Positions 1 through 7,997 of a DNA stretch of 64,000 nt are shown here, in pieces. The stretch covers positions 151,720 to 215,719 of the forward strand of contig NZ_JBNCMT010000003.1 of NCBI RefSeq assembly GCF_049846925.1. The letters are read 5' to 3'. Both the position numbers and the translations under genes were made by a program. Below the pieces are notes generated by a model. It was given only the letters and a program-made list of their open reading frames with translations. It did no database searches and was not told the DNA's origin. Each line of letters starts with the position of its first letter. Positions within the stretch are counted from its first letter, which is position 1. Source of the DNA: Brevibacillus_H sp049846925 (GTDB lineage Bacteria > Bacillota > Bacilli > Brevibacillales > Brevibacillaceae).

Positions 1-485
1 AAAAAATTGCCGGATATGCTCATGAAGCAGGAAAAGCCATCATAATAATCGTAAATAAATGGGACGCTGTAGAGAAGGACGACAAAACCATGATTCGCTT
101 CACTGAATTAATCCGTGAAGAATTCAAGTATCTCAGCTACGCACCGATTCTCTACGTTTCAGCGAAATCCAAACAACGGGTTCATACGATCCTGCCAAAA
201 GTGAATCAAGTGGCAGAAGCTCACACCATGCGTGTACCTACGTCGACACTTAATGATCTTGTTACAGATGCAACCATTATGACACCACCACCGACAGATA
301 AAGGGAAACGTTTGAAAATCAGCTACACTACACAAGTCGCTGTTAAGCCACCAACCTTTATTTTGTTCGTCAATGAACCTGAAATCATGCATTTCTCTTA
401 TGAGCGCTACATAGAAAACAAAATCCGAGAAGCGTTTGTATTTGAAGGAACGCCTATCCGTATACTGACGCGCAAAAAAACATAG
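1..485 (+). CDS. der: Ribosome biogenesis GTPase Der, C-terminal part
   Basis: The 5' end lies outside the window; the reading frame is open from base 3 and about 160 residues are present. Der (EngA) is a double-GTPase that assists 50S subunit maturation. The fragment begins inside the second G domain: the G4 motif NKWD is at fragment residues 18-21 and the G5 region (VSAKSKQRV) follows about 40 residues later. The remainder matches the C-terminal KH-like domain, ending in a basic tail. It lies 15 bp upstream of plsY, as der lies close to gpsA in Bacillus. Confidence 0.93.
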   Translation, partial: KIAGYAHEAGKAIIIIVNKWDAVEKDDKTMIRFTELIREEFKYLSYAPILYVSAKSKQRVHTILPKVNQVAEAHTMRVPTSTLNDLVTDATIMTPPPTDKGKRLKISYTTQVAVKPPTFILFVNEPEIMHFSYERYIENKIREAFVFEGTPIRILTRKKT

Positions 486-500
486 GGAGAGGGAAGTAAG

Positions 501-1109
501 ATGAGCTGGATCTTGTCCTTCGTGATTAGTTACCTTCTTGGATCAATTAGTTTCAGTTACTTTATAGCGAAAAAGATGGCAAATATTGATATCCGCATGC
601 ACGGAAGCGGTAATGCGGGTGCTACCAATACGTTGCGTGTTCTGGGGAAAGGTCCGGCTGTTTTAGTTTTGGTTCTCGATGCATTAAAAGGGTTATCAGC
701 ATTAGGAGTCACCCACTTTATTACTGGTGGGGACCCTATTGCCTATGCATTCGCTGGAATTTTCGCCATAATCGGGCACAATTGGCCGATCTTTTTTGGT
801 TTCCGTGGAGGAAAAGGAATTGCAACCACCGTGGGGGTTTCCATCGGGTTGTCACCGGTTGCCTTTTTGATTGATGCCATTATTACGATCTTAATCATCG
901 CATTGACTCGCTACGTTTCGCTTGGATCATTGGTGTATGCTGCTCTATTGCCGATCCTCTTGTTTATCTTTGCAGATGAACAGGCGTACGGGTGGGTGAG
1001 CTTATGTATTACCGCATTTGCATTCATTCGACATTATTCTAATATTAAAAATCTCATGCGTGGAAATGAACGGAAAATCGGTGAAAAAGCACAGAAAAAG
1101 CTGCAGTAA
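501..1109 (+). CDS. plsY: Acyl-phosphate:glycerol-3-phosphate acyltransferase PlsY
   Basis: PlsY transfers the acyl group from acyl-phosphate to glycerol-3-phosphate, the first acylation in phospholipid synthesis, in the cytoplasmic membrane. The 202-residue protein has several hydrophobic helices and the family's conserved loops: GSGNAGATN near residue 35, and a GHNWPIFFGFRGGKG block near residues 92-106 (active-site and acyl-phosphate binding loops in characterised PlsY). Length is normal. The ATG is preceded by GGAGAGGGAAG. It sits 26 bp upstream of gpsA, which makes its substrate glycerol-3-phosphate, so the pair forms a functional unit. Confidence 0.96.
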   Translation: MSWILSFVISYLLGSISFSYFIAKKMANIDIRMHGSGNAGATNTLRVLGKGPAVLVLVLDALKGLSALGVTHFITGGDPIAYAFAGIFAIIGHNWPIFFGFRGGKGIATTVGVSIGLSPVAFLIDAIITILIIALTRYVSLGSLVYAALLPILLFIFADEQAYGWVSLCITAFAFIRHYSNIKNLMRGNERKIGEKAQKKLQ

Positions 1110-1135
1110 TATCTAGAAACGGAGGGGGATCCAGA

Positions 1136-2161
1136 TTGTCCCAAGAGGTTGTAGTCGTAGGTGCGGGAAGCTGGGGTACTGCTCTAGCATCAGTCCTTGC
1201 ACATAATCAGCATCAAGTTACTGTTTGGGTACGCAATCCTCAACTCGCAGAAGAGATAAACACTAGACATACCAATGAGAAATACCTGCCATCTGTGCAA
1301 CTGCCAGAAAGCATCGTTGCTGAAACGGATATAAAAAAAGCAGTCAGCGGTAAAAAGAATATTCTTTTTGTTGTCCCATCTCATGTGATGCGAGAAGTCG
1401 TTCGTGAAACAGCACCTTATCTTGAAAAGGATGCTCTTGTTATCCATGCGACCAAAGGATTTGAGCTTGACACTTTAAAGCGTATGTCGGAGGTCATTGA
1501 GGAAGAGCTTCCTCATGTTGCGGATCGATTGGTCGTCTTGACGGGACCGAGTCATGCAGAAGAGGTGGTTCGCAAATCACCGACAACGGTTGTCGTAGCA
1601 TCCCATTCGGAAGAATCTGCGGCTTTGGCACAAGATTTATTCATGTCACCCTATTTTCGTGTCTATGCCAACCCGGACATGGTCGGAGCTGAGATCGCAG
1701 GTGCTCTGAAGAATATTATCGCATTGGGAGCAGGAATGTCAGACGGGCTGGGTTATGGGGATAATGCCAAAGCGGCCCTGTTGACCAGAGGTTTGGCTGA
1801 AATCGGACGATTGGGCGTTAAAATGGGAGCAGATCCGCTAACATTTGCCGGCCTTGCTGGGGTAGGTGACCTGGTTGTAACGTGTACAAGCAAGCACAGC
1901 CGCAACTGGCGTGCTGGTTACATGCTGGGGCAGGGATATGCCCTCGATAACGTTTTGGAACAAATGGGGATGGTTGTAGAAGGTGTGCGTACGACCAAAG
2001 CCGCTTATGCCCTTTCTATGCGTGAAGAGATGGAAATGCCGATTACTCAGGTCATGTACAAAATATTGTTCGAGGGTCTGGAACCGCGAAAAGGCGTAGA
2101 AGAGTTGATGGGCAGAGGCCGCCGATTAGAGACGGAAGATATAATCAGCTATAAATTATAG
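1136..2161 (+). CDS. gpsA: Glycerol-3-phosphate dehydrogenase [NAD(P)+]
   Basis: GpsA reduces dihydroxyacetone phosphate to sn-glycerol-3-phosphate for phospholipid synthesis in the cytoplasm. The 341-residue protein starts with a Rossmann dinucleotide fold (GAGSWGTALA near residue 9). It carries the substrate/catalytic segment with lysine in ALKNIIALGAGM near residue 190 and the AGVGDLVVTCTS segment near residue 243. The start is TTG, chosen because a strong GGAGGGGG site lies 8 bases upstream and the N-terminus then aligns with the Rossmann strand. It follows plsY closely and precedes spoVIF. Confidence 0.97.
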   Translation: MSQEVVVVGAGSWGTALASVLAHNQHQVTVWVRNPQLAEEINTRHTNEKYLPSVQLPESIVAETDIKKAVSGKKNILFVVPSHVMREVVRETAPYLEKDALVIHATKGFELDTLKRMSEVIEEELPHVADRLVVLTGPSHAEEVVRKSPTTVVVASHSEESAALAQDLFMSPYFRVYANPDMVGAEIAGALKNIIALGAGMSDGLGYGDNAKAALLTRGLAEIGRLGVKMGADPLTFAGLAGVGDLVVTCTSKHSRNWRAGYMLGQGYALDNVLEQMGMVVEGVRTTKAAYALSMREEMEMPITQVMYKILFEGLEPRKGVEELMGRGRRLETEDIISYKL

Positions 2162-2241
2162 GATCAGGTGAGACATCTCACCATTTCCTGCCCTTTTTCA
2201 TACGATAGGGAGAAACCGATAGGCGTATGGGAGGGGTATAG

Positions 2242-2511
2242 GTGAACAACGGATTTCAAAAACGTTTGCTGGATAAATTAAAAGGTGCAAGTCCGAAACA
2301 AATCGACGAAGGTAAGCTTCGTTCGATTGCTGAAAACGTAAATAAAAGCGATTTTCAGGATGAAACCAAGCTTCGTCAACTTCTTCGTACACTTGCTACC
2401 GTTAGCGGAAACAAAATGACTCCTGAGAAGGAAGAAAAGATCATTCAAATGTTTCGCGAAAAGCAGATTGACCCGAATAACCTGGGTTCTCTGCGAAAAC
2501 TCATTAAGTAA
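2242..2511 (+). CDS. spoVIF: Stage VI sporulation protein F
   Basis: SpoVIF is a small forespore/mother-cell protein needed for late coat assembly and spore resistance in Bacillus. This 89-residue product is charged and helical, rich in Lys/Gln, with the characteristic ending NNLGSLRKLIK; its length equals the family's usual size. The start is GTG, preceded by GGGAGGGG. It lies in the gpsA-spoIVA interval with other sporulation genes. The call rests on recognised sequence character rather than a catalytic motif. It is followed by a strong bidirectional terminator. Confidence 0.8.
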   Translation: MNNGFQKRLLDKLKGASPKQIDEGKLRSIAENVNKSDFQDETKLRQLLRTLATVSGNKMTPEKEEKIIQMFREKQIDPNNLGSLRKLIK

Positions 2512-2632
2512 TATTTTTCAACCAAATTGTATGTGAAATGGGCGGATACGCCTGTTACCAAGGTGATCTTCGAACATAATGTAAGACTAGGAACAATCAT
2601 GGCTCTACAGGGGCATGGCTGGTCTGCAGCTC

Positions 2633-2662
2633 AAAAAAGAGGGGTTTTTACCCCTCTTTTTT
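2633..2662. terminator. Bidirectional intrinsic terminator
   Basis: A 12-bp perfect inverted repeat (AAAAAAGAGGGG / CCCCTCTTTTTT) with a six-base loop, A-tract on one side and T-tract on the other. It serves spoVIF on + and the convergent gene at 2648-3139 on -, whose stop codon lies in the loop. Confidence 0.9.
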
Positions 2663-3139
2663 CCTTTTTGAAGTCGTACTGGGTTGAGACAGAAGATTTT
2701 GAACCAGCGGAGACTGCAGGATGCTGATCAACTGGCCGATATCGATGTTGCTAAGAGCGTTTCCGAGTCCAGACCCTGCTCCTAGGCCCGATGTGTTAGC
2801 CTGAGCGGACGATTCTGGTGCAACTTCATCTTCGAAAAATGCCTTTTGTGATTTCTGTTTTCCGGGATTTGGGCTTGGGCTTGCTTTTGACGTGCGTTTG
2901 CCAAGTGTATCAAGCATCTCAATCGCACCGTAGATCGTGTCCATCGTTTCTTCCATTTGCCGGATCGTGCTGCTGATCCCTTTAATATTATCTCTCATCT
3001 TCAACACAGAAGCCCGCAGATCTTGTGGTGCTTCCCTGTGTGGTGTGATAGCGATCGATGATTTGGCTTGACCGATAACCGTGCGATCTACTTTTTTATT
3101 GATCGGTGTGTACGGATTACGCCATTTACGCGTACTCAT
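2648..3139 (-). CDS. Conserved hypothetical protein, possible sporulation link
   Basis: I do not recognise this 163-residue product. The start is the ATG at 3139, six bases after GGAGGGG; the longer frame to 3202 lacks a ribosome site. The N-terminus is basic and polar (STRKWRNPYTPINKK). A central helical stretch (about residues 55-90, LRASVLKMRDNIKG...MEETMDTIYGAIEML) has coiled-coil character. A Ser/Pro/Gly linker follows, and then a short amphipathic C-terminal helix (IGQLISILQSPLVQNLLSQ) before a KRKKEG tail. No signal peptide or transmembrane helix. It converges on spoVIF and diverges from the yphE promoter. Neighbours suggest a spore-related role, but that is inference. Confidence 0.75.
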   Translation of the reverse strand: MSTRKWRNPYTPINKKVDRTVIGQAKSSIAITPHREAPQDLRASVLKMRDNIKGISSTIRQMEETMDTIYGAIEMLDTLGKRTSKASPSPNPGKQKSQKAFFEDEVAPESSAQANTSGLGAGSGLGNALSNIDIGQLISILQSPLVQNLLSQPSTTSKRKKEG

Positions 3140-3203
3140 GTATATCCCCTCCATAGGCGCATCATTACGATAGTCTATGCGAATGCCCGGTTCTGGGTTC
3201 ACG

Positions 3204-3231
3204 TTCCACGGAAGTTGGTTTGTGTTATAAT
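3204..3231 (+). promoter_or_regulatory. Sigma-A promoter with perfect extended -10 (yphE operon)
   Basis: TGTTATAAT (3223-3231) is a consensus extended -10; a weak TTCCAC -35 lies 16 bases upstream. It points at yphE, 50 bp downstream, and is divergent from the gene at 2648-3139. Confidence 0.6.
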
Positions 3232-3282
3232 AACCTGGATATGGGTTGAATAAAAACTAAGTGAAAAGGAAAGTAGCCAGTT

Positions 3283-3465
3283 ATGGATCCAATGACAAAA
3301 ATGTACGTCTCCTTTGTAGCAATTGGTCTTATGTTTGCTTGCAATTATTTAATGGTAAAGTCAAGAAAGATAGCGAACTCATTTTTCTCCATCACGATGA
3401 AAATCGTCGCATTTTTAATGCTGCTCGTTACGTTTTTCTTGATCGTGGTCGTCTTGATGTTCTAG
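3283..3465 (+). CDS. yphE: DUF2768 small membrane protein YphE
   Basis: A 60-residue protein with two hydrophobic helices (about residues 7-24 and 36-59) separated by a short basic loop (KSRKIANS). Size, topology and position between gpsA and spoIVA match YphE (DUF2768) of Bacillus; molecular function is unknown. A longer overlapping frame from 3261 was discarded because it lacks membrane character and a plausible start. Confidence 0.82.
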   Translation: MDPMTKMYVSFVAIGLMFACNYLMVKSRKIANSFFSITMKIVAFLMLLVTFFLIVVVLMF

Positions 3466-3477
3466 GAGGAATAGCCA

Positions 3478-3774
3478 ATGGAGAATTTGACACTAATAAC
3501 GCGAAAAGGTACTAACACCGTACCACTGGAGCTCGATAAAACGATTGTTTCCCTGGCTAAGGATCATAAGATCACCTGGGGCTATGCTTGTGAGCGTGGG
3601 AACTGTGCCCAATGCCGTACGAAGGTATTGAAAGGCGCAGAATTCCTGAATGAAATAACACCTGAAGAAAAATTGCGCTTGCGAAAAGCAGAGCGCAGTG
3701 AGGGGTATCGCTTGGGATGTCAAATCAAGGTGAAGCAACCTGGTGAGATTGAGTTGGCTCATCAGCCATACTAA
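3478..3774 (+). CDS. [2Fe-2S] ferredoxin, plant type
   Basis: A 98-residue beta-grasp ferredoxin that would carry single electrons in the cytoplasm. Cluster ligands are visible as C-x4-C-x2-C (ACERGNCAQC near residues 37-46) with a fourth Cys in YRLGCQIKV near residue 80, the spacing of plant-type/chloroplast-like ferredoxins. It follows yphE by 12 bp with an AGGAGGA-type site. No reductase or oxygenase partner is adjacent, so the electron acceptor is unknown. Confidence 0.85.
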   Translation: MENLTLITRKGTNTVPLELDKTIVSLAKDHKITWGYACERGNCAQCRTKVLKGAEFLNEITPEEKLRLRKAERSEGYRLGCQIKVKQPGEIELAHQPY

Positions 3775-3849
3775 TCCCTCCAACAGCAGCTATCCCTGAC
3801 GTCATAGGGGCCACGAAAGTCCATACATAAAAAAACAAGGATTGATTTT

Positions 3850-4194
3850 ATGCCAAAGTTAACGTTTCTACCAAGTGGCAAGTCCGTATCGGCTCGGGTT
3901 GGTCAGAATGTCATTCATGCGGCACGCACTGCTCGGGTTGTGATTCCCCAACGCTGTGGGGGACATGCTTCATGCATGATGTGCAAAGTCGTAGTAGAAA
4001 ATGGCCATCTTTCACCACCCTCTGCTCTGGAAGTTAGAAAACTGCCAGAGTCTGACTTACAAGCAGGAATCAGGCTCTCCTGTCAGGCTCATGTGACCCG
4101 TGAAGACTGTACGGTCCGAATACCCGAACCCAAACTGAAATCAATTGTTGCAGCAGCCTTGAAAGCCCAGCAAGAGCAGGAAGAGGAGTTTTAA
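3850..4194 (+). CDS. [2Fe-2S] ferredoxin, adrenodoxin-like spacing
   Basis: A second 2Fe-2S beta-grasp protein, 114 residues. Ligands are spaced C-x5-C-x2-C (CGGHASCMMC near residues 37-46), with the last Cys in LSCQAHV near residue 81, i.e. the x5 spacing typical of adrenodoxin-like rather than plant-type clusters. The C-terminal tail is Ala/Gln/Glu rich. It lies 75 bp after the first ferredoxin and 4 bp before yphF. The two proteins are clearly divergent, so a recent tandem duplication is unlikely. Partner unknown. Confidence 0.83.
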   Translation: MPKLTFLPSGKSVSARVGQNVIHAARTARVVIPQRCGGHASCMMCKVVVENGHLSPPSALEVRKLPESDLQAGIRLSCQAHVTREDCTVRIPEPKLKSIVAAALKAQQEQEEEF

Positions 4195-4198
4195 TCAG

Positions 4199-4918
4199 AT
4201 GAAGGCAAATATACTTATTTCAATAGCGCTTCTGTTGTGTGTAGGATTACTTGCAACAGGGTGTATGTACCCAAAAGAACGCAGGCTTGAAAATCAGGTG
4301 CCAAGCTCTTTTTATCTGGAATCCACTCAAAAAGCAGTAGAGCAATTTCAAAAGGATACAGGAATATTACCGATAGAAACCAAGTCCGCCGATACTCCTA
4401 TTTTTGAAAAATACGAGATCACTTTTACGAAACTGATGCCGAAGTATTTGCCGGATGCACCTGCCAATTCCTTCGAAAAGGGAGGGATATATAAATATAC
4501 TCTGATTGATGTGGAGACAAAGCCTACGGTCCGTTTGATTCATTTGGGCGTGGTTAGTAAAGTAGCTGATACACAACAAGCAGTGAACAGCTATCTTTAT
4601 CGAAAGGGTACTCTGCCAATGAAGGACAAACTCAATGGAGGATATTTCACCATTGATTACGCACTTATCGGGTTAAAAGAACCGGAAATCCCTAGTATGG
4701 TAAGCAACAGTCTGCTCACTTTGATCATGAACCAAAAAGGTGAGGTTGGCGTGGATTACGGGCCAGATATTGCTGCTTTTTTGCGGAACACAAAAGCAAA
4801 AGTGCACCCCAATACAGACCCTCGTTATCTGATGGCGAGAGAGTCGATGTATGTACCGATCAAATCTTTTCCCTATACGATCCAAAATGGTGACCCCAAG
4901 CTGTTAGAGCTCAAATAA
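4199..4918 (+). CDS. yphF: Lipoprotein YphF-like
   Basis: A 239-residue secreted lipoprotein: hydrophobic signal (residues 4-20) followed by a lipobox LATGC with Cys at residue 22. The mature part has no catalytic motif I can see. Length and position (between yphE and spoIVA) match B. subtilis YphF, a protein of unknown function. It starts 4 bp after the ferredoxin and ends at a strong terminator, so it closes the yphE-fdx-fdx-yphF transcription unit. Confidence 0.82.
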   Translation: MKANILISIALLLCVGLLATGCMYPKERRLENQVPSSFYLESTQKAVEQFQKDTGILPIETKSADTPIFEKYEITFTKLMPKYLPDAPANSFEKGGIYKYTLIDVETKPTVRLIHLGVVSKVADTQQAVNSYLYRKGTLPMKDKLNGGYFTIDYALIGLKEPEIPSMVSNSLLTLIMNQKGEVGVDYGPDIAAFLRNTKAKVHPNTDPRYLMARESMYVPIKSFPYTIQNGDPKLLELK

Positions 4919-4931
4919 AGAGTGTTTCTCT

Positions 4932-4966
4932 GTGGTTATTCTTTTAGAAGAATAGCCACTTTTTTT
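4932..4966 (+). terminator. Intrinsic terminator after yphF
   Basis: A 12-bp stem (GTGGTTATTCTT / AAGAATAGCCAC, one wobble pair) with a TTAG loop followed by seven T. Confidence 0.92.
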
Positions 4967-5049
4967 CGTTTAGGAGTTCTATTAGAGACATGCACACATA
5001 TATTGATATTGTCCAAGACTGGTGTACGAGATTCTCTCAAAAACATGAA

Positions 5050-5083
5050 TTGCGAGGGATAATTCAGAATTTCCGTCATAGAG
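5050..5083 (+). promoter_or_regulatory. Possible sigma-E promoter for spoIVA
   Basis: spoIVA is transcribed by the mother-cell factor sigma-E in Bacillus. Upstream, GGATAATT and CATAGAGT, about 12 bases apart, resemble the sigma-E -35 (ATA-rich) and -10 (CATAcanT) elements. Spacing is slightly short, so this is tentative. Confidence 0.3.
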
Positions 5084-5116
5084 TAAAAATAGACAAACAC
5101 AAGGAGGTCATCGAAG

Positions 5117-6595
5117 GTGGAACGAATTGATATCTTTAAGGACATAGCTGAACGTACTGGCGGTGATATCTACATCGGAGTAGTGGGTCCGGTACGCACA
5201 GGTAAATCAACCTTCATCAAACGGTTCATGGAACAAGTCGTCATTCCCAACATCCAATCCGAATCAGATCGCATTCGAGCAACGGATGAGTTGCCGCAAA
5301 GCGCGTCTGGCAAAACCATCATGACGACAGAACCAAAATTTGTACCGAACCAAGCCGTCCAGATCAATGTAGTGGAAGGACTAAGCATTAACGTTCGCCT
5401 CGTTGACTGCGTTGGATATACGGTTGTTGGTGCGAAAGGTTTTGAGGATGAGAACGGACCGCGTATGGTGAATACACCCTGGTATGAAGAGCCGGTTCCA
5501 TTTGAAGAAGCAGCAGAGGTAGGAACTCGCAAAGTCATTCAGGAACACTCAACCATCGGCATTGTGGTAACCACAGACGGCAGTATCTCGGATATTCCAC
5601 GTCATTCCTATCTCGAAGCAGAAGAGCGTGTCGTGAATGAATTGAAGGAGGTTGGCAAACCATTTGTCATCCTTGTAAACTCGACAAGACCACGCTCAGA
5701 AGAGGCACAGAGTCTGCGTGCTGAACTGCAGGAGAAGTACGATGTGCCGACACTCGCCCTGTCTGCTGACCAGGTATCTGAAGGCGAAATCCTTGCTCTA
5801 TTACGTGAAGTGCTCTTTGAATTCCCTGTTCATGAAGTAAACGTGAACTTGCCAAGCTGGGTAATGGTTCTCGAAAACGGACACTGGCTCCGTCAAAATT
5901 ACGAAGATGCCGTTCGAGAAACGGTAAAAGATATTCGTCGACTCCGTGATGTTGACCGAGTGGTTGGCTTCTTCAACGAGTATGATTTCGTTGATCGGGC
6001 AGCGCTTGCCGGCATGAATATGGGCCAAGGTGTGGCAGAAATTGATCTGTATGCACCAGACGAACTGTATGATCAAATTCTGATGGAAGTAGTAGGCGTT
6101 GAAATTCGCGGAAAAGATCAACTGCTCAAAGTCATGCAAGAATTCGCACATGCCAAGCGTGAATACGATCAGGTTGCAGAAGCACTGCATATGGTCAGAT
6201 CCACAGGTTACGGCATAGCGGCTCCATCGCTGCATGAGATGAGTTTAGACGAGCCAGAGATGATTCGGCAGGGCCCGCGTTTCGGCGTGCGTCTCAAGGC
6301 TACAGCTCCGTCTATCCACATGATTCGGGTAGATGTCGAATCAGAATTTGCTCCGATCATCGGAACGGAAAAGCAAAGCGAGGAATTGGTTCGCTACCTC
6401 ATGCAGGATTTCGACAAAGATCCGCTCGCCATTTGGAATTCCGACATATTTGGCCGTTCACTCCACTCCATAGTGCGTGAGGGCATTCAAGCGAAGATTA
6501 CCATGATGCCAGACAACGCTCGTTACAAGCTTCAAGAGACATTGGGCCGCATTATCAACGAAGGCTCAGGTGGATTGATTGCCATTATTTTGTAA
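5117..6595 (+). CDS. spoIVA: Stage IV sporulation protein A (coat morphogenetic ATPase)
   Basis: SpoIVA polymerises on the forespore outer surface using ATP hydrolysis and forms the coat basement layer. The 492-residue length is the family norm. A Walker A motif GPVRTGKS is at about residues 24-31. MTTEPKFVP near residue 70 and RLVDCVGYTV near residue 94 complete the TRAFAC-like nucleotide site. The extreme C-terminus GGLIAIIL corresponds to the region that contacts the SpoVM/membrane platform. The start is GTG, with AAGGAGGT nine bases upstream. It is a monocistronic unit bounded by terminators. Confidence 0.98.
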   Translation: MERIDIFKDIAERTGGDIYIGVVGPVRTGKSTFIKRFMEQVVIPNIQSESDRIRATDELPQSASGKTIMTTEPKFVPNQAVQINVVEGLSINVRLVDCVGYTVVGAKGFEDENGPRMVNTPWYEEPVPFEEAAEVGTRKVIQEHSTIGIVVTTDGSISDIPRHSYLEAEERVVNELKEVGKPFVILVNSTRPRSEEAQSLRAELQEKYDVPTLALSADQVSEGEILALLREVLFEFPVHEVNVNLPSWVMVLENGHWLRQNYEDAVRETVKDIRRLRDVDRVVGFFNEYDFVDRAALAGMNMGQGVAEIDLYAPDELYDQILMEVVGVEIRGKDQLLKVMQEFAHAKREYDQVAEALHMVRSTGYGIAAPSLHEMSLDEPEMIRQGPRFGVRLKATAPSIHMIRVDVESEFAPIIGTEKQSEELVRYLMQDFDKDPLAIWNSDIFGRSLHSIVREGIQAKITMMPDNARYKLQETLGRIINEGSGGLIAIIL

Positions 6596-6637
6596 TAGAA
6601 AATGTGAGTTAAGACCTATATACATGCATGCTTTTGG

Positions 6638-6667
6638 GGGGTTCCAGTAAATCTGGAAGCCCTTTTT
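6638..6667 (+). terminator. Intrinsic terminator after spoIVA
   Basis: Stem GGGGTTCCAG / CTGGAAGCCC with one mismatch, five-base loop, then TTTTT. Confidence 0.75.
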
Positions 6668-6700
6668 ACATTTTTCGCTGTTCTTTCGTGTCAAAAAGGC

Positions 6701-6729
6701 TTGAATTTCAAAAAGCCCTGTATTACTAT
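6701..6729 (+). promoter_or_regulatory. Sigma-A promoter of hbs
   Basis: TTGAAT and TACTAT separated by exactly 17 bases, about 110 bp before the hbs start. Confidence 0.55.
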
Positions 6730-6842
6730 AAGCTTGTCAGTTAGGTAAAAACCTCCAAAAAAGCGTATAAGAATTGGCTTTTTGGGTTAATACAGGTAAT
6801 AACCAAGTACATAAAACTTCCTTGAGGGGAGGTGAAGATGAA

Positions 6843-7115
6843 ATGAACAAAACAGAATTGATCGCAAAAGTGGCTGAAACCACCGAACTCACTAAAAAAG
6901 ATGCTACCAAGGCTGTAGATGCAGTTCTTGATGCAATCGCTGAAGCTCTTAAAGATGGTGACAAAGTTCAATTGATTGGCTTTGGTAACTTCGAAGTGCG
7001 TGAGCGTGCTGCTCGTAAAGGCCGCAACCCACAAACAGGTGAAGAAATCGAGATCGCTTCTAGCAAGATCCCAGCTTTCAAACCTGGTAAACAACTTAAG
7101 GACTCCATTAAGTAA
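6843..7115 (+). CDS. hbs: DNA-binding protein HU
   Basis: HU is the main nucleoid-associated protein; it binds and bends DNA as a dimer. The product has 90 residues, the family length. It contains the helical dimer core, the GFGNFEVRERAARKGRNP signature (about residues 46-63) and the ribbon arm that enters the minor groove. The ATG at 6843 is chosen because GGGGAGGTG lies upstream and the longer frame has no HU homology. Codon use looks optimised for high expression. It sits between spoIVA and folE, as in B. subtilis. Confidence 0.98.
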   Translation: MNKTELIAKVAETTELTKKDATKAVDAVLDAIAEALKDGDKVQLIGFGNFEVRERAARKGRNPQTGEEIEIASSKIPAFKPGKQLKDSIK

Positions 7116-7141
7116 TTTTGTTTTACAAGAACTTACATAAG

Positions 7142-7173
7142 AAATCCACATATTTATATGTGGATTTTTTTGT
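7142..7173 (+). terminator. Intrinsic terminator after hbs
   Basis: Stem AAATCCACATA / TATGTGGATTT followed by a T-rich tract. Confidence 0.9.
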
Positions 7174-7319
7174 TTTTACAGCACACTCATTTTTGCTTTT
7201 CTCAAGGGGAATATGATACGATTGGCTTGTTCTGCGTAACTTATTAGTTAGGGCCCCTCCTGATGCAAGGACAAGTGTCTGTCAGATGGGGTGTTTAAGG
7301 GTTTGAGGAGGGTAAGTCA

Positions 7320-7883
7320 ATGAATGTAGATCATGAAAAAATTAAACAAGGTGTTCGAATGATACTTGAAGCGGTTGGAGAGAATCCGGATCGTGAAGGG
7401 TTGTTGGATACTCCCAAACGTGTAGCGAAAATGTATGCGGAAGTTTTTGAAGGCTTGTCCATCAATGAAGAAGAGTACTTCGAAACCATTTTTAGCGAAG
7501 ATCACGAGGAATTGGTTCTCGTCAAAGATATTCCTTTTTACTCCATGTGTGAGCATCATCTGGTGCCTTTCTTTGGAAAAGCACACGTAGCATACATACC
7601 AAAAGGCGGCCGTGTCGTAGGCTTAAGCAAACTTGCTAGAGCAGTTGAAGCAGTTGCACGCCGTCCACAGCTTCAGGAGCGCATCACTTCAACTGTTGCT
7701 AATGCCATCATGAAAAAACTGGGGCCACACGGTGTCGTTGTCGTAGTGGAAGCAGAGCATATGTGCATGACCATGCGTGGAGTGAAGAAGCCTGGCTCCA
7801 AAACAGTTACTTCGGCTGTACGTGGAATTTTCGAAAAGGACAGTGCAGCAAGAGCGGAAGTTTTCAGTCTCATTAAAAATTAA
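7320..7883 (+). CDS. folE: GTP cyclohydrolase I (FolE/MtrA)
   Basis: It converts GTP to 7,8-dihydroneopterin triphosphate, the first step of folate synthesis. The 187-residue protein shows the zinc ligands Cys77 and His80 (MCEHH) and Cys149 (AEHMCM), and the conserved GLSKLARAVE and MTMRGV segments. The start ATG follows GAGGAGGG. In B. subtilis this gene (mtrA) is cotranscribed with mtrB; here a terminator follows immediately and mtrB lies 4.9 kb away. Confidence 0.97.
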   Translation: MNVDHEKIKQGVRMILEAVGENPDREGLLDTPKRVAKMYAEVFEGLSINEEEYFETIFSEDHEELVLVKDIPFYSMCEHHLVPFFGKAHVAYIPKGGRVVGLSKLARAVEAVARRPQLQERITSTVANAIMKKLGPHGVVVVVEAEHMCMTMRGVKKPGSKTVTSAVRGIFEKDSAARAEVFSLIKN

Positions 7884-7890
7884 TGTCAGG

Positions 7891-7920
7891 AACCCGTCAA
7901 TTTCTGTTGGCGGGTTTTAC
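7891..7920 (+). terminator. Intrinsic terminator after folE
   Basis: Stem AACCCGTCAA / TTGGCGGGTT with one wobble pair and six-base loop, then a short T-rich tract. It separates folE from what follows. Confidence 0.75.
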
Positions 7921-7997
7921 TTTTCTTTATGAATTATCTGTATTACAATGAACATGTAATTGGTAATATATGTTCCTGAGACATAGGAGGTAAGCTC

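Noticed and set aside
2527..2727. 66-codon frame just after spoVIF
   Set aside because: TTG start without a ribosome site, reads through the strong bidirectional terminator and into the antisense of the convergent gene.
3261..3515. 84-codon frame overlapping yphE and the first ferredoxin
   Set aside because: Overlaps two supported genes in another frame and has no domain character.
6741..7151. 136-codon antisense frame across hbs
   Set aside because: Shadow of hbs, which is certain; crosses the hbs terminator.
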